From NCBI GenBank assembly GCA_900317625.1, contig ONHK01000013.1, positions 1-63,423 on the forward strand: a stretch of 63,423 nucleotides of DNA. Direction: 5' to 3'. This document shows, one piece after another, positions 32,028 through 39,860 of the stretch. Under the pieces are notes generated by a model that saw only the letters and a list, made by a program, of their open reading frames with translations, searched no databases and was not told the origin of the DNA. The stretch comes from an uncultured Treponema sp. Lineage in GTDB: Bacteria; Spirochaetota; Spirochaetia; Treponematales; Treponemataceae. Made by a program: the position numbers and the translations under genes. Numbering within the stretch: position 1 is the stretch's first letter; each line of letters begins with the position of its first letter.

Positions 32028-33296
32028 ATGAATATTGAAAATCGTCTTAAAAATATTGAGAACGACTGGTTTTATTCAGAACCTCTTTTGTTTCTTGCCG
32101 CCTGTTCACATCAAATGGTTGAAAATTCGCAGATGAATGTTCCGCTTCGTTCAGGCCGGATGAGAATTGAATTTAATCCTGAAGTATTAAAAAATTGTTC
32201 TGATATGGAGCTTTCAGAATATTTAAAGGTTGAAGTCTACAGGATTCTTTTGCAGCATCCTTACAAACGAGAACCTTACAACGCAAACAAAAATATTCTG
32301 CTTATTGCTAGTGATTTAACAATAAATCAGTTTTATAAAACAAATGTCCGGCTTGAAGGCGTTGAATATCTAAAAAGCCTTACAAAGCGATTCAAAGAGC
32401 TTGAAAATCCTTTGGGCGAAGAATGGGCTGGTACGGAAGAAGAAAAATTTTTTATGCGGAATCTGAATATTGACCGTCAGACAGGACGTTTTTATTCGTG
32501 CGATAATCTTTCCTTTGAAGACTGGTACAAGTGGATTTTTTTTCTTGTAAAACATATTTCTTCAAAAGGGCAGAGTGCAGGGCATGCTTCACTTGCGGAA
32601 AATGCGGATTTTGCATCTGATGCCGCGGATTTGTGGGAAGAAAATGAGGAAGCTCAGGAAAACATTCAGAAAAATATCCAGAAAGTTGAGATTGACCAGG
32701 GATGGGGCGAGATTGGCGGTGGCTTAAAGCGGGAAATCCAGGCGCAAGCTGATTTTTCAATGGATTACCGCCGCGCGCTTTCGCAGTTCAGGCAGAATAT
32801 TGTTTCCGCCGCAAGAAATTTAACAAGAATGAAACCGAGCCGCCGCTTTGGTTTTAAGGCAATGGGAAGCCGTTATCAGCGCAAGGCGAATGTCCTTATT
32901 GCAGTCGATGTTTCCGGTTCAATCACGGATGAAAGTTTTAACAGATTTTTCCATGCTATAAACAATATTTTTTTTCTTGGAATTATAGAAAAAATCGATG
33001 TGATTTTTTTTGATACAACATTGAAATTTTCAAAGCCTGTTTCAATCAAGAAAAAGATGAGCTTAAAAGAAATTCAGGGGCGCGGTGGAACAAATTTTCA
33101 ATGCGCGGTGGATTTTTTCACTTCACACAAGGAATATAATGGTCTTATAATTTTTACAGATGGACAGGGAAATCCGCCAGCCATGCGTTCTACCCAGAAT
33201 GTCCTGTGGATTTTAACAACTCGCCTTGATTACGAAAATTCCAGACCGTGGATAAATTCTTTGCCTGGAAACAAGGCGACATATATGCCATTTTAA
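32028..33296 (+). CDS. VWA-domain, metallopeptidase-like (DUF2201-type) protein
   Basis: 422 residues. The N-terminal half resembles the DUF2201 metallopeptidase-like region (EVYRILLQHPYKREPYNANK, then ASDLTINQF; the usual HExxH is degraded to LLQHP). The C-terminal VWA domain has the MIDAS DVSGSITDE (about 294), RGGTNF and FTDGQG. It is the standard partner of the upstream MoxR ATPase, and coupling is indicated by the three-base gap. Together they probably form a chaperone-like unit. Confidence 0.8.
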   Translation: MNIENRLKNIENDWFYSEPLLFLAACSHQMVENSQMNVPLRSGRMRIEFNPEVLKNCSDMELSEYLKVEVYRILLQHPYKREPYNANKNILLIASDLTINQFYKTNVRLEGVEYLKSLTKRFKELENPLGEEWAGTEEEKFFMRNLNIDRQTGRFYSCDNLSFEDWYKWIFFLVKHISSKGQSAGHASLAENADFASDAADLWEENEEAQENIQKNIQKVEIDQGWGEIGGGLKREIQAQADFSMDYRRALSQFRQNIVSAARNLTRMKPSRRFGFKAMGSRYQRKANVLIAVDVSGSITDESFNRFFHAINNIFFLGIIEKIDVIFFDTTLKFSKPVSIKKKMSLKEIQGRGGTNFQCAVDFFTSHKEYNGLIIFTDGQGNPPAMRSTQNVLWILTTRLDYENSRPWINSLPGNKATYMPF

Positions 33297-33305
33297 GGAT
33301 TTTTT

Positions 33306-33902
33306 ATGCAGGAAGTTCAAAAAGATATTGAAAGTGATTTTTGGAAGGAGATTTTCCGTCATCTTCAGCACAGGAATATGAGCCGGATTGAGGCAAAGCG
33401 TTTGCCGCTTTCAGAGGCGATGAATGAAATTGAAGATTTCAAAAAACGGCATCCAGAAATAATTTTCCGCGTTGAAGATAAAAATTCGTACATCACATGG
33501 GAAACTGAAATCTCAGAAACAATAAAACTTCGCCTTTTTATTCAGAGTCAGATAAAAGCAAGTCTTTTGCAGGAAAATGGCGGCGAATGGATAAAAATTG
33601 CCGATGCAAAATTCCCGAACAATCCGTTTCCAGAAGTTGAACTTTTGCTTTCGAACCGTGAAAAATACAAAAAAGATTTGCAGAATGAGAAAAAAACTAG
33701 TCAAATCAGTGAGGTTCAGACAAAAATTACAATTGAGCTGATAAAAGCTGTTTTGATGAAGAAATTTAAAAAGGAAAATTCTTCTGTTAAGGTAAAGATT
33801 TCAGAAAATGGCTTTACCGCAGAAATTCTTTCGCCTGAAAAAAATCAGACATTCAATTTTTCAAAAGAAAAACTTGCGGAAGAAATTTCTGCGCTAAATT
33901 AA
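33306..33902 (+). CDS. Uncharacterised third protein of the MoxR-VWA operon
   Basis: 198 residues, rich in Lys/Glu, mostly helical by eye, with no signal or membrane segment. It starts nine bases after the VWA stop. I recognise no domain. The middle (AKFPNNPFPEVELLLSN) and the closing beta-like stretch could be a substrate or adaptor module. Its position suggests that it is the client or adaptor of the MoxR-VWA pair. Confidence 0.6.
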   Translation: MQEVQKDIESDFWKEIFRHLQHRNMSRIEAKRLPLSEAMNEIEDFKKRHPEIIFRVEDKNSYITWETEISETIKLRLFIQSQIKASLLQENGGEWIKIADAKFPNNPFPEVELLLSNREKYKKDLQNEKKTSQISEVQTKITIELIKAVLMKKFKKENSSVKVKISENGFTAEILSPEKNQTFNFSKEKLAEEISALN

Positions 33903-33903
33903 A

Positions 33904-34176
33904 TTATCTTTCGTCATCTTCGTCGTCGAATTCTTCTTCGTCGCCAAAGTCATCATCATACTTGTAAGGATTTGTGTAGCCATCCTCAGGTTCTACATCA
34001 TCGTAAGGTTCGTAGATGTCATCGTCTGCGTCGTCAAAAGCTTCTTCATAGCTTTCGTAGTCTTCATCCATGTCATCCAAGGTTTCGTCAGAATATTTGT
34101 CGTTAAAATCATCCTCGAATTCATCATCAAAAGAAAAAGGACCGTTAAAAAGGGTTAAATCATTGCGCGCAGACAT
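33904..34176 (-). CDS. Very acidic small protein
   Basis: 90 residues, of which nearly half are Asp or Glu, mostly in runs. Only the first 15 residues are ordinary. TTTGGAGA precedes the ATG. Its stop abuts the convergent gene. Such proteins can be nucleic-acid mimics or metal/calcium binders, but nothing specific is visible. The acidic repeats could also have arisen by slippage of GAY/GAR codons. Confidence 0.7.
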   Translation of the reverse strand: MSARNDLTLFNGPFSFDDEFEDDFNDKYSDETLDDMDEDYESYEEAFDDADDDIYEPYDDVEPEDGYTNPYKYDDDFGDEEEFDDEDDER

Positions 34177-34276
34177 ATATAATCTCCAAAGAAATTAAAC
34201 AATCCCCATTCGAAAACTATAAAGTAAGTCTGCGGTTTAGGCAACAGAAATTTTTAGATTGACACTTTTTTTTAAA

Positions 34277-34304
34277 TTGACAACTGAACTTATTGTGTTA
34301 TAAT
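34277..34304 (+). promoter_or_regulatory. ispE promoter with near-leaderless start
   Basis: Consensus TTGACA (34277-34282), 16 bases, consensus TATAAT (34299-34304). The ATG follows only ten bases later with no Shine-Dalgarno, so the 5' leader would be zero to four bases. Confidence 0.8.
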
Positions 34305-34314
34305 TTATTTTAGT

Positions 34315-35181
34315 ATGTTGAATGAAATCGTTGTTTTTGCACCTGCAAAGATAAATCTTGGACTTAGGGTTTTACCAAAAAGACAGGATGGATTTCATAA
34401 TTTGGAAAGTATTTTTCAGACGGTTTCGCTTGCTGACAAACTGACTGTTTCAAAATTTTCTGGTTCTGGATGTGCGGTTTTTTGTGACAATATGGAACTT
34501 CCTGAAAATAATACAATTTCAATGGCATACAAGGCTTTTTGCGATGTCTCAGAATGTTCAGGTTTTGCGGTTAACGTGATTCTTGAAAAGCATATTCCTG
34601 CTGGCGGAGGATTGGGCGGTGGCTCTTCTGATGCCGCTTCGCTTATATGGGCTTTGGAAAAACTTAATAATATCAGGCTTTCTGAAAAACAGCTTGATTT
34701 GATTGCTGCCTCTGTTGGAAGCGATGTTTTTTTCTTTACTCATTGTGATTCTGCAGGAAGTTGCTGTGCTGTAGTTTCTGGACGCGGTGAATTTGTTAGA
34801 GTTATAAGAAAACGTCAGGATTTATACTTTGTATTGGTATTTCCTGATGTTCATAGTTCCACAAAAGAAGCGTATTTTCTTGTGGATAAACTTCTTGCCA
34901 ATAATGAAAAAAAAGAGTATCCTACATTCGGTGATTTGGAAAGAATGTATTTTTCTCCGGTTTCCGATTGGAAATTTAAGAATACTTTTACCGAGGCATT
35001 GAAGTTAAAATATCCTGAAATAGATGTTGCTTTGCAGAAATTAAAGGAAACAAATTCCCTTTATTCTGAAATGTCTGGTTCAGGTTCGACTGTTTTTGGC
35101 ATTTATGCTTCGTGGGAAGAAGCTAAAAAAGCTGCAAAAATACTTAATGATGAAGGCTTAAAATGTGTAGTTACGCAATAG
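34315..35181 (+). CDS. ispE: 4-diphosphocytidyl-2-C-methyl-D-erythritol kinase
   Basis: 288 residues of the GHMP kinase fold. VFAPAKINLGLRVL at the start, the ATP loop PAGGGLGGGSSDAA (about 97-110) and the C-terminal SGSGSTVFGI are all present. It phosphorylates CDP-methylerythritol in the non-mevalonate route to isoprenoids. It is followed by spoVG, an order also seen in Bacillus and Borrelia. Confidence 0.95.
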   Translation: MLNEIVVFAPAKINLGLRVLPKRQDGFHNLESIFQTVSLADKLTVSKFSGSGCAVFCDNMELPENNTISMAYKAFCDVSECSGFAVNVILEKHIPAGGGLGGGSSDAASLIWALEKLNNIRLSEKQLDLIAASVGSDVFFFTHCDSAGSCCAVVSGRGEFVRVIRKRQDLYFVLVFPDVHSSTKEAYFLVDKLLANNEKKEYPTFGDLERMYFSPVSDWKFKNTFTEALKLKYPEIDVALQKLKETNSLYSEMSGSGSTVFGIYASWEEAKKAAKILNDEGLKCVVTQ

Positions 35182-35222
35182 TCTTTGCAGTGTTTTTTTG
35201 CAATAATTAAGGAGAAAGGCTT

Positions 35223-35501
35223 ATGCAAATCACAGAATTGCGTATTCGTAAAGTCGAGAATGAAGGAAAACTTCGTGCCTATGTTACAGTAACATTTGAC
35301 AACTGCTTTGTTGTTCATAATGTCAAGATTATTGAAGGTCAGAACGGTCTTTTTATTGCAATGCCAAGCAGAAAGACTGCGAATGGCGAATACAAAGATG
35401 TTGCTCACCCAATTAGCCCGGAATTCAGAACGGACTTGCAAAACAAGATAATTAGTGAGTATAATGCTGGACATGTAGAAGCTGCTGGTTCAGAAGACTA
35501 G
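35223..35501 (+). CDS. spoVG: SpoVG-family nucleic-acid-binding regulator
   Basis: 92 residues beginning [20 protein letters not shown], with the family core [12 protein letters not shown] and AHPI. AAGGAGAAAGG precedes the ATG. SpoVG is a small site-specific DNA/RNA-binding protein. In Borrelia and Firmicutes it adjusts expression of many genes. It is probably co-transcribed with ispE, which ends 41 bases upstream. Confidence 0.93.
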   Translation: MQITELRIRKVENEGKLRAYVTVTFDNCFVVHNVKIIEGQNGLFIAMPSRKTANGEYKDVAHPISPEFRTDLQNKIISEYNAGHVEAAGSED

Positions 35502-35521
35502 CTAGTTTTTTGCATATATTT

Positions 35522-35594
35522 TGGGACGTCGTCAAGGGGTAAGACAACGGCTTTTGGTGCCGTCATTCCACAGGTTCGAATCCTGTCGTCCCAG
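35522..35594 (+). tRNA. tRNA-Gln (TTG)
   Basis: 73 bases. Acceptor TGGGACG/CGTCCCA, discriminator G. Anticodon stem ACGGC/GCCGT with loop TTTTGGT, anticodon TTG. T-arm ACAGG-TTCGAAT-CCTGT. No encoded CCA. Confidence 0.95.
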
Positions 35595-35595
35595 G

Positions 35596-35626
35596 AAGGA
35601 CTTCTGTAAAAGGGAGTCCTTTTTTA
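35596..35626 (+). terminator. Terminator after tRNA-Gln
   Basis: AAGGACT, 12-base loop, AGTCCTT, ending in six T. Confidence 0.85.
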
Positions 35627-35683
35627 TTTAACGAAAACTTTGTAAGAGTTGAATAAGCCAGGATTCGTGCAAAAATTTTCCCA

Positions 35684-35947
35684 TCACTTATACTTGCACG
35701 TTCTGAACTTTACTTCAATCCTGAAAGTCGCCTCAATCGTATGGAATTTCAGCAGGCGAAATTTCGGATCATCGATTCCCTTGCTGAAAAAGCGTTTGTC
35801 CGCGTCGTTCCAAATGCTTTGCTGAACTGTCCGGTCTTTCACAAATTCCACGTTGCCGAACAAAGTTACGTTGTCCAAAAGTTTCGCCGTCTTCCACTCG
35901 ATTTCTGCAATTCGCTCTTTTTGGATTTAGTTTGCCGTTTTTTTCAT
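35684..35947 (-). pseudogene. Remnant of a pyridoxamine-phosphate-oxidase-like flavoprotein
   Basis: ATGGAGAAACC precedes ATG 35947, which opens MKKTAN and then hits a stop. Past the stop the frame reads KERIAEIEWKTAKL, then DNVTLFGNVEFVKD, SIWNDADKRFFSKGIDDPKF and LLKFHTIEATFRI. This is the C-terminal half of the small PPOX-fold proteins that bind FMN. About 40 middle residues are missing and there is an in-frame stop, so it is dead. Confidence 0.65.
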
Positions 35948-35966
35948 GGTTTCTCCATTCTGAAAT

Positions 35967-36524
35967 TTACAAATCGGCACTTTTTGCCTGTTCCAGTACA
36001 AATTCCATCTGAATGTCGAACGGTTCTTCAGCCGTCATTTTTTCGTTCACTTCCACAGCCGGAGCGCAGCCCAGAGCCTTGTACGCCGCCTGGCTTTCCT
36101 TTGACGAATGGGCGGAAATGTAGAGTTTTTGCGCGTCAAAACTTTTCGCTTCCGAGCAGGCAAGGGCGAACAGCTTGCGTCCGATTCCCCGACCGCGGAA
36201 ATCTTCTGAAACCTGAAACTGCTCAAGGTTCACGTATTTTGCTGACTTCCCGAAAATCTCGTGCTCGACCGTAACGAATCCCACAATGCGGTTTTTGCAG
36301 AACGCCCCGAATGCCGACAAATCTTTTTCCAGCCTGCAAGAAATTCCTGCAGCAACTTCACGGCATTTTTCAACCGGCCAGTTTTCCGTAAAATTGTTCG
36401 GAACAAGTTTCAGCTCGCCGTCAACGTTCCGCCAACATTCTGTGATTGTCTGATGCCGCCTGAATTCATCAAGCGAATGTCCACAAAAATTTCTGTGATT
36501 AAGTTTTTCGTATCTGATTTCCAT
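35967..36524 (-). CDS. GNAT-family N-acetyltransferase
   Basis: 185 residues from ATG 36524, which has AAGGATTCAC upstream; a start 20 codons earlier lacks one. The acetyl-CoA motif is QVSEDFRGRGIGRKLFALAC (about 111-130), and SSKESQAAYKALGC closes the fold. The N-terminal part (CGHSLDEFRRHQTITECWRN) is usual for a widespread GNAT subgroup. The substrate is unknown. It lies 20 bases past the PPOX remnant. Confidence 0.85.
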   Translation of the reverse strand: MEIRYEKLNHRNFCGHSLDEFRRHQTITECWRNVDGELKLVPNNFTENWPVEKCREVAAGISCRLEKDLSAFGAFCKNRIVGFVTVEHEIFGKSAKYVNLEQFQVSEDFRGRGIGRKLFALACSEAKSFDAQKLYISAHSSKESQAAYKALGCAPAVEVNEKMTAEEPFDIQMEFVLEQAKSADL

Positions 36525-36609
36525 GTGAATCCTTATAAAACTAAAATGGTTAGTTAATATATCTAACGTGATTAGTTTTGTCAAGGAATGGGAGGATAGA
36601 ACATTGTGC

Positions 36610-37902
36610 TTACTGCAAAATCTTCCAGCTGCCGTTTTTGTCTGCGCCGAGCCGCTGAATGATTTTTTCCTGCTGAAGTTTTTTCATGTTGCGGTTCACG
36701 GTTTCCCGTGCGATGTTCAGTTTTGATGCGATTTCATTTTGCGTTATACATGGATTTTCTTTTATCAGGTTCAGAATTTTTTTCTGTGTTTGTGTGAGTT
36801 TTACAGTGATGTTTTGTGTGACATTCTTATTATTTACAGTGATTTTTCCATGATTTGCAGTGACATTTTTATTGTTTACAGTGACATTTCGTGTGATATT
36901 TTTGTTATTTACAGTAGCTTTTTTAGTGTTTCGAGTGATAGTTTCATCTTTTTCAGTGATATTTTTGTCGTTATCTGTGACATTTTGAGTGATGTTTTTA
37001 TTATTTGCTGTGACTTTTCCGTAGTTTACTGTGGCATTTTTTTCTTTGATTTCCAGGAAATCTTTTGCCCTGATGTGGAGGAATCTGTTTTTCAGTTCGT
37101 TGTGTTCTTTCAGTAAAAGATTCTGGAAGAATTTTTCAAGGAATTCCGGACTTTCATGGATTCCTTTTTGAATATTGTTATAGTTTGCGCGGACAAGGGC
37201 GTTCCGGAAATACCAGGAATTTTCCGAAAAAAGTTCATTGTCCACATCGAATCCTAGCGAGCGAAGATATTTTATCGTGAAAACTGCGGTCGTTCTTGTG
37301 TTGCCTTCTCCAAAGGCGTGAATTTGCCAGAGCCGCGAGACAAAAAAAGTTATGTGCTTTACAATTTCTTCCAGCGTGAGATTTTTATAGCTGAAATGTC
37401 TTTCCTGTTCAAAGTCATAGTCAAGCGCGGCTTTCAGTTCAAATGCGGCTCCGTGCATTACGGAATCGCCGTCCAGAACCCATTCTTTTTTTGAGATGTC
37501 ATAGTCCCGGATTTTTCCCGCAAACTTGAAGATTCCGTCAAAAAGTCTGCCGTGAAGTGCAATTAAATATGACGGAGAAAAATTGAACGATTTTTCACTT
37601 AAAATCTGCGCGATTCTTGATGAAACTTTGTCGGCTTCTTCTGTCCGTTCGTCGTCATCGCTTGAACGGTCAACTTTTGACTCATAATAGCTGTCGATTA
37701 TTGAAGTCACCTCTGCAACCGAAATTTCGCCGTCGATATTCCGTTTCGCAGTCTCAAAAAGATATTTTGACGGCGTAAGTCCGTCCACCTGCTGCAGCCC
37801 GATTGCCGTTGCCCATGCATAAGTTTTTTCCTTTTTTGCAGGCTCTGAGTTGCGGATATATTCTTCAAAATCAAACTCATAAGGCGATTTTTTTTTCGGC
37901 AT
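36610..37902 (-). CDS. Fic-domain protein with repetitive Asn/Thr linker and winged-helix tail
   Basis: 430 residues. The Fic core (about 90-285) has the active loop IHAFGEGNTR near residue 195, a variant of HxFxxGNGR in which the second Gly is Thr. The catalytic His and the Asn are kept, so nucleotidyl transfer is possible. Residues about 287-370 are a low-complexity linker of roughly heptad units such as TVNNKNV, TANHGKI and TRNTKKA. A winged helix-turn-helix follows (TQTQKKILNLIKENPCITQN..IARETVNRNMKKL). The latter suggests DNA binding and self-regulation. AGGA lies 11 bases before the ATG, with TATAAT and an ATTAGC-AAT-GCTAAT palindrome (37931-37945) upstream. Confidence 0.85.
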   Translation of the reverse strand: MPKKKSPYEFDFEEYIRNSEPAKKEKTYAWATAIGLQQVDGLTPSKYLFETAKRNIDGEISVAEVTSIIDSYYESKVDRSSDDDERTEEADKVSSRIAQILSEKSFNFSPSYLIALHGRLFDGIFKFAGKIRDYDISKKEWVLDGDSVMHGAAFELKAALDYDFEQERHFSYKNLTLEEIVKHITFFVSRLWQIHAFGEGNTRTTAVFTIKYLRSLGFDVDNELFSENSWYFRNALVRANYNNIQKGIHESPEFLEKFFQNLLLKEHNELKNRFLHIRAKDFLEIKEKNATVNYGKVTANNKNITQNVTDNDKNITEKDETITRNTKKATVNNKNITRNVTVNNKNVTANHGKITVNNKNVTQNITVKLTQTQKKILNLIKENPCITQNEIASKLNIARETVNRNMKKLQQEKIIQRLGADKNGSWKILQ

Positions 37903-37930
37903 AATCGGAAAGTCCTATTTTAGTTTACGG

Positions 37931-37949
37931 ATTAGCAATGCTAATTATA
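37931..37949 (-). promoter_or_regulatory. Promoter/operator of the Fic gene
   Basis: The minus strand has TATAAT (37949-37944) overlapping a 15-base palindrome ATTAGCAATGCTAAT (37931-37945). The winged-helix tail of the Fic protein is a candidate binder. Inference only. Confidence 0.45.
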
Positions 37950-37961
37950 TTACACAAGCCT

Positions 37962-38576
37962 TCATCTTTCCACCGCAAAGAACGTGTTCCCATACAGCGG
38001 CATTTTGGGCATTGCGGTGTTCCAGAGCTTCTTGAATTCTTTTGTCGGGATTCTTCTATTATAATGCGGTTCGTTGCAGTTTGAAAGCTCGGCGAGTGAT
38101 TCGGCGATGAAAACATTCTGCTCGTCGTAGCCAACAACTGGAACGTAGTGGAGCCAGTTTTTGTCCGAGCGGATTTTTATCATTACGATTACTGGATTTC
38201 CGCCTGCGACCGCATTTTTGAGCGCGTTCAGGTTTCCGCGGCAGTATTTTACTTTGAATCCGTTTTCACGAAGGAAGTTGAAGATTCCTTTCGGGTAAAC
38301 GTAGCCGTCTTTCATTTTATTCGGCATTTTTTCGTAGACTGAATTTCCGTCCACTTGAATATTCCAGTGCCGCATCACGAACGCGGAAGAAAATCCTGAG
38401 CACTTGAATCCATCCTGAAAGTCAATCCGGTTCGGCTTTGTGATAAGAAATTCTTTTGCCTTTGCTTTTGCGCTGAAACAAAAATTGAGCCGCCCCATCA
38501 GCACGATGTCAACAATCGTTGTTGTCAGAAAGTACGAGAGGAATGAAATTGCCGTGATAAGAAAAATCAATTTCAT
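37962..38576 (-). CDS. Membrane-anchored C39-like cysteine peptidase
   Basis: 204 residues. The N-terminal segment MKLIFLITAISFLSYFLTTT is a membrane anchor or signal. The domain has a Cys in FKCSGFSSAFVMR (about 58), a His in WLHYVPVVGYDEQ (about 143) and VFIAES after it, the Cys-His arrangement of C39-like papain folds. A C-terminal EFKKLWNTAM helix is typical of the group. The substrate is unknown. It follows HigA by three bases on the same strand, so the genes may be co-transcribed. Confidence 0.75.
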   Translation of the reverse strand: MKLIFLITAISFLSYFLTTTIVDIVLMGRLNFCFSAKAKAKEFLITKPNRIDFQDGFKCSGFSSAFVMRHWNIQVDGNSVYEKMPNKMKDGYVYPKGIFNFLRENGFKVKYCRGNLNALKNAVAGGNPVIVMIKIRSDKNWLHYVPVVGYDEQNVFIAESLAELSNCNEPHYNRRIPTKEFKKLWNTAMPKMPLYGNTFFAVER

Positions 38577-38579
38577 ATT

Positions 38580-38897
38580 CTAAACGTAAGCGTACATTTT
38601 GATTGCCGCGAATTCCTCCTTGTGCTTGCTTTCCTCTTCCTCAAGGTCGTAGAGATTCTGAAGATTCAGCCAGAATTCCGCCGTTGTTCCGAAGAATTTT
38701 GAAAACCTGATTGCAGTGTCGGCTGTTACTGAACGCTTTCCGTGGATTATCTCAGAAATTCTTGTCTGCGGAATGTCGGTTTCCTTTGCAAGCCGGTACG
38801 CTGTGATGTTCATCGGGTCAAGGAATTCTTCCTTTAAAACTTCACCGGGATGAATGTTCGGTAGCTTGTCATCTGTGATAATCTTGTATTCCGACAT
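38580..38897 (-). CDS. higA: HigA antitoxin
   Basis: 105 residues from ATG 38897, chosen because GGAGGTG precedes it at six bases. It opens MSEYKIITDDKLPNIHPGEV. The XRE helix-turn-helix YRLAKETDIPQTRISEIIHG is followed by KRSVTADTAIRFSKFFGTTA, a clear VapI/HigA family match. It neutralises HigB and represses the operon. It overlaps the toxin reading frame by 29 bases. Confidence 0.9.
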   Translation of the reverse strand: MSEYKIITDDKLPNIHPGEVLKEEFLDPMNITAYRLAKETDIPQTRISEIIHGKRSVTADTAIRFSKFFGTTAEFWLNLQNLYDLEEEESKHKEEFAAIKMYAYV

Positions 38898-39153
38898 TTT
38901 CGGCACCTCCATCTTCAAATCTAAAAACTATCCGCCACTGGCCGTTTATTCTGACTGAAAAATATCCGTCAAGATTTCCGGAAAGTTTTTCAAGCCGGTT
39001 TTCGGGCGGAATCCGCAGGTCGTCCACGGTTTTTGCGGCATAAATCATCCTGAGTTTTCTTCGAGCGGAATTTTGAATCTCAGGCGGAAGTTTTCTGCTT
39101 TTTATTCCGCTGAATATCAGCTCCGTTTCCTTATCCGCAAAAGTCCGAATTAT
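38869..39153 (-). CDS. higB: HigB toxin lacking a standard start codon
   Basis: The frame encodes IRTFADKETELIFSGIKSRK, then LPPEIQNSARRKLRMIYAAK, DDLRIPPENRLEKLSGNL, DGYFSVRINGQWRIVFRFED and ends with TGA inside higA. This is a complete HigB/RelE-fold mRNA interferase of about 94 residues. No ATG, GTG or TTG begins it. The codon where relatives have Met (MIRTF) is ATA at 39153-39151. It may be inactivated at initiation or start at very low efficiency from ATA or ATT. Confidence 0.75.
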   Translation of the reverse strand: MIRTFADKETELIFSGIKSRKLPPEIQNSARRKLRMIYAAKTVDDLRIPPENRLEKLSGNLDGYFSVRINGQWRIVFRFEDGGAENVGIQDYHR

Positions 39154-39159
39154 AGATTT

Positions 39160-39189
39160 ATACTAACGTTTACCAGAAGTATTTGTCAA
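39160..39189 (-). promoter_or_regulatory. higBA promoter
   Basis: On the minus strand TTGACA (39189-39184), 18 bases, TAGTAT (39165-39160). The toxin's ATA lies six bases after the -10, so the toxin mRNA would be leaderless. Confidence 0.6.
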
Positions 39190-39203
39190 GGAAAAATTGT
39201 TTT

Positions 39204-39860
39204 TCACTTCCCCAATTTCCCGACAATCCGCAGTGCTGCTTCGATGTGCATTATCCAGTGGCGCGAAAACGGCATTTGAATAAGTCCGCGGAAATCTTTG
39301 CAGCACCAGTAGTCAATCAGCCAGATGGCGTTTTCATCCGTGCTCACAACATTCAGCGATTCAAGTTCATTTCTGCGTTCGGCGGAAACTTTTTTCTTCA
39401 GGTCGGAGTAGGAAAGGGCGGAAAGAATTTTTTCAGTTTCTGTCCTGACTTCGTGGATGTAATTTTGAAGTTCGGCAAGGTTCAGCTGGCGTGAAAAATC
39501 GGCAATCTGCTGTTTTGCAAGTTCGTTTCCGGTTGTGATAATCGGGCTTTTTGTGCGTTCCTTATAGTTTCCGCGGAAGAAAATCTGCTCGCCGCCTGCA
39601 ATCAGCGTGTTCGCCACGATGTCCTCAATCCTGAAAATGTGCCAGAGCGAATATGCGACCGTCTTTGAATGGTAGCCTTCTGCGTTCAAAAAAGGAATCG
39701 CGCAGAACTCTTCGCGGCTCAAATCACGGAAAAATCCGTCCGCAACCTGCATGAGTTCGTTGCGCAGCTCAAAAAGCGTCGCAATTCCGTCTGCAAAAGT
39801 CGTTTCCTTTTTTAACTGAATCTGCATTTTCTTGTTGAGTTCTGACCATTCTTTGTTCAT
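39204..39860 (-). CDS. DinB-like protein (probable independent start)
   Basis: ATG 39860 has AAGGATTTGCAAG upstream and opens MNKEWSELNKKMQIQLKKE. The 218-residue protein keeps the helical bundle and conserved stretches GYHSKTVAYSLWHIFRIEDI and GLIQMPFSRHWIMHIEAALR of a DinB/YfiT-related family common in Clostridia. DinB-fold proteins often bind metals through His residues, and several His are present. It probably retains normal expression despite being read through from the HipA fragment. Confidence 0.7.
   Translation of the reverse strand: MNKEWSELNKKMQIQLKKETTFADGIATLFELRNELMQVADGFFRDLSREEFCAIPFLNAEGYHSKTVAYSLWHIFRIEDIVANTLIAGGEQIFFRGNYKERTKSPIITTGNELAKQQIADFSRQLNLAELQNYIHEVRTETEKILSALSYSDLKKKVSAERRNELESLNVVSTDENAIWLIDYWCCKDFRGLIQMPFSRHWIMHIEAALRIVGKLGK

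Noticed and set aside
35741..36274. Plus-strand 177-residue ORF
   Set aside because: Antisense of the PPOX remnant and the GNAT gene, both of which show clear family motifs on the minus strand.
36739..37116. Plus-strand 125-residue ORF rich in SDIF/IYS repeats
   Set aside because: Antisense of the Fic linker repeats; no start signals.
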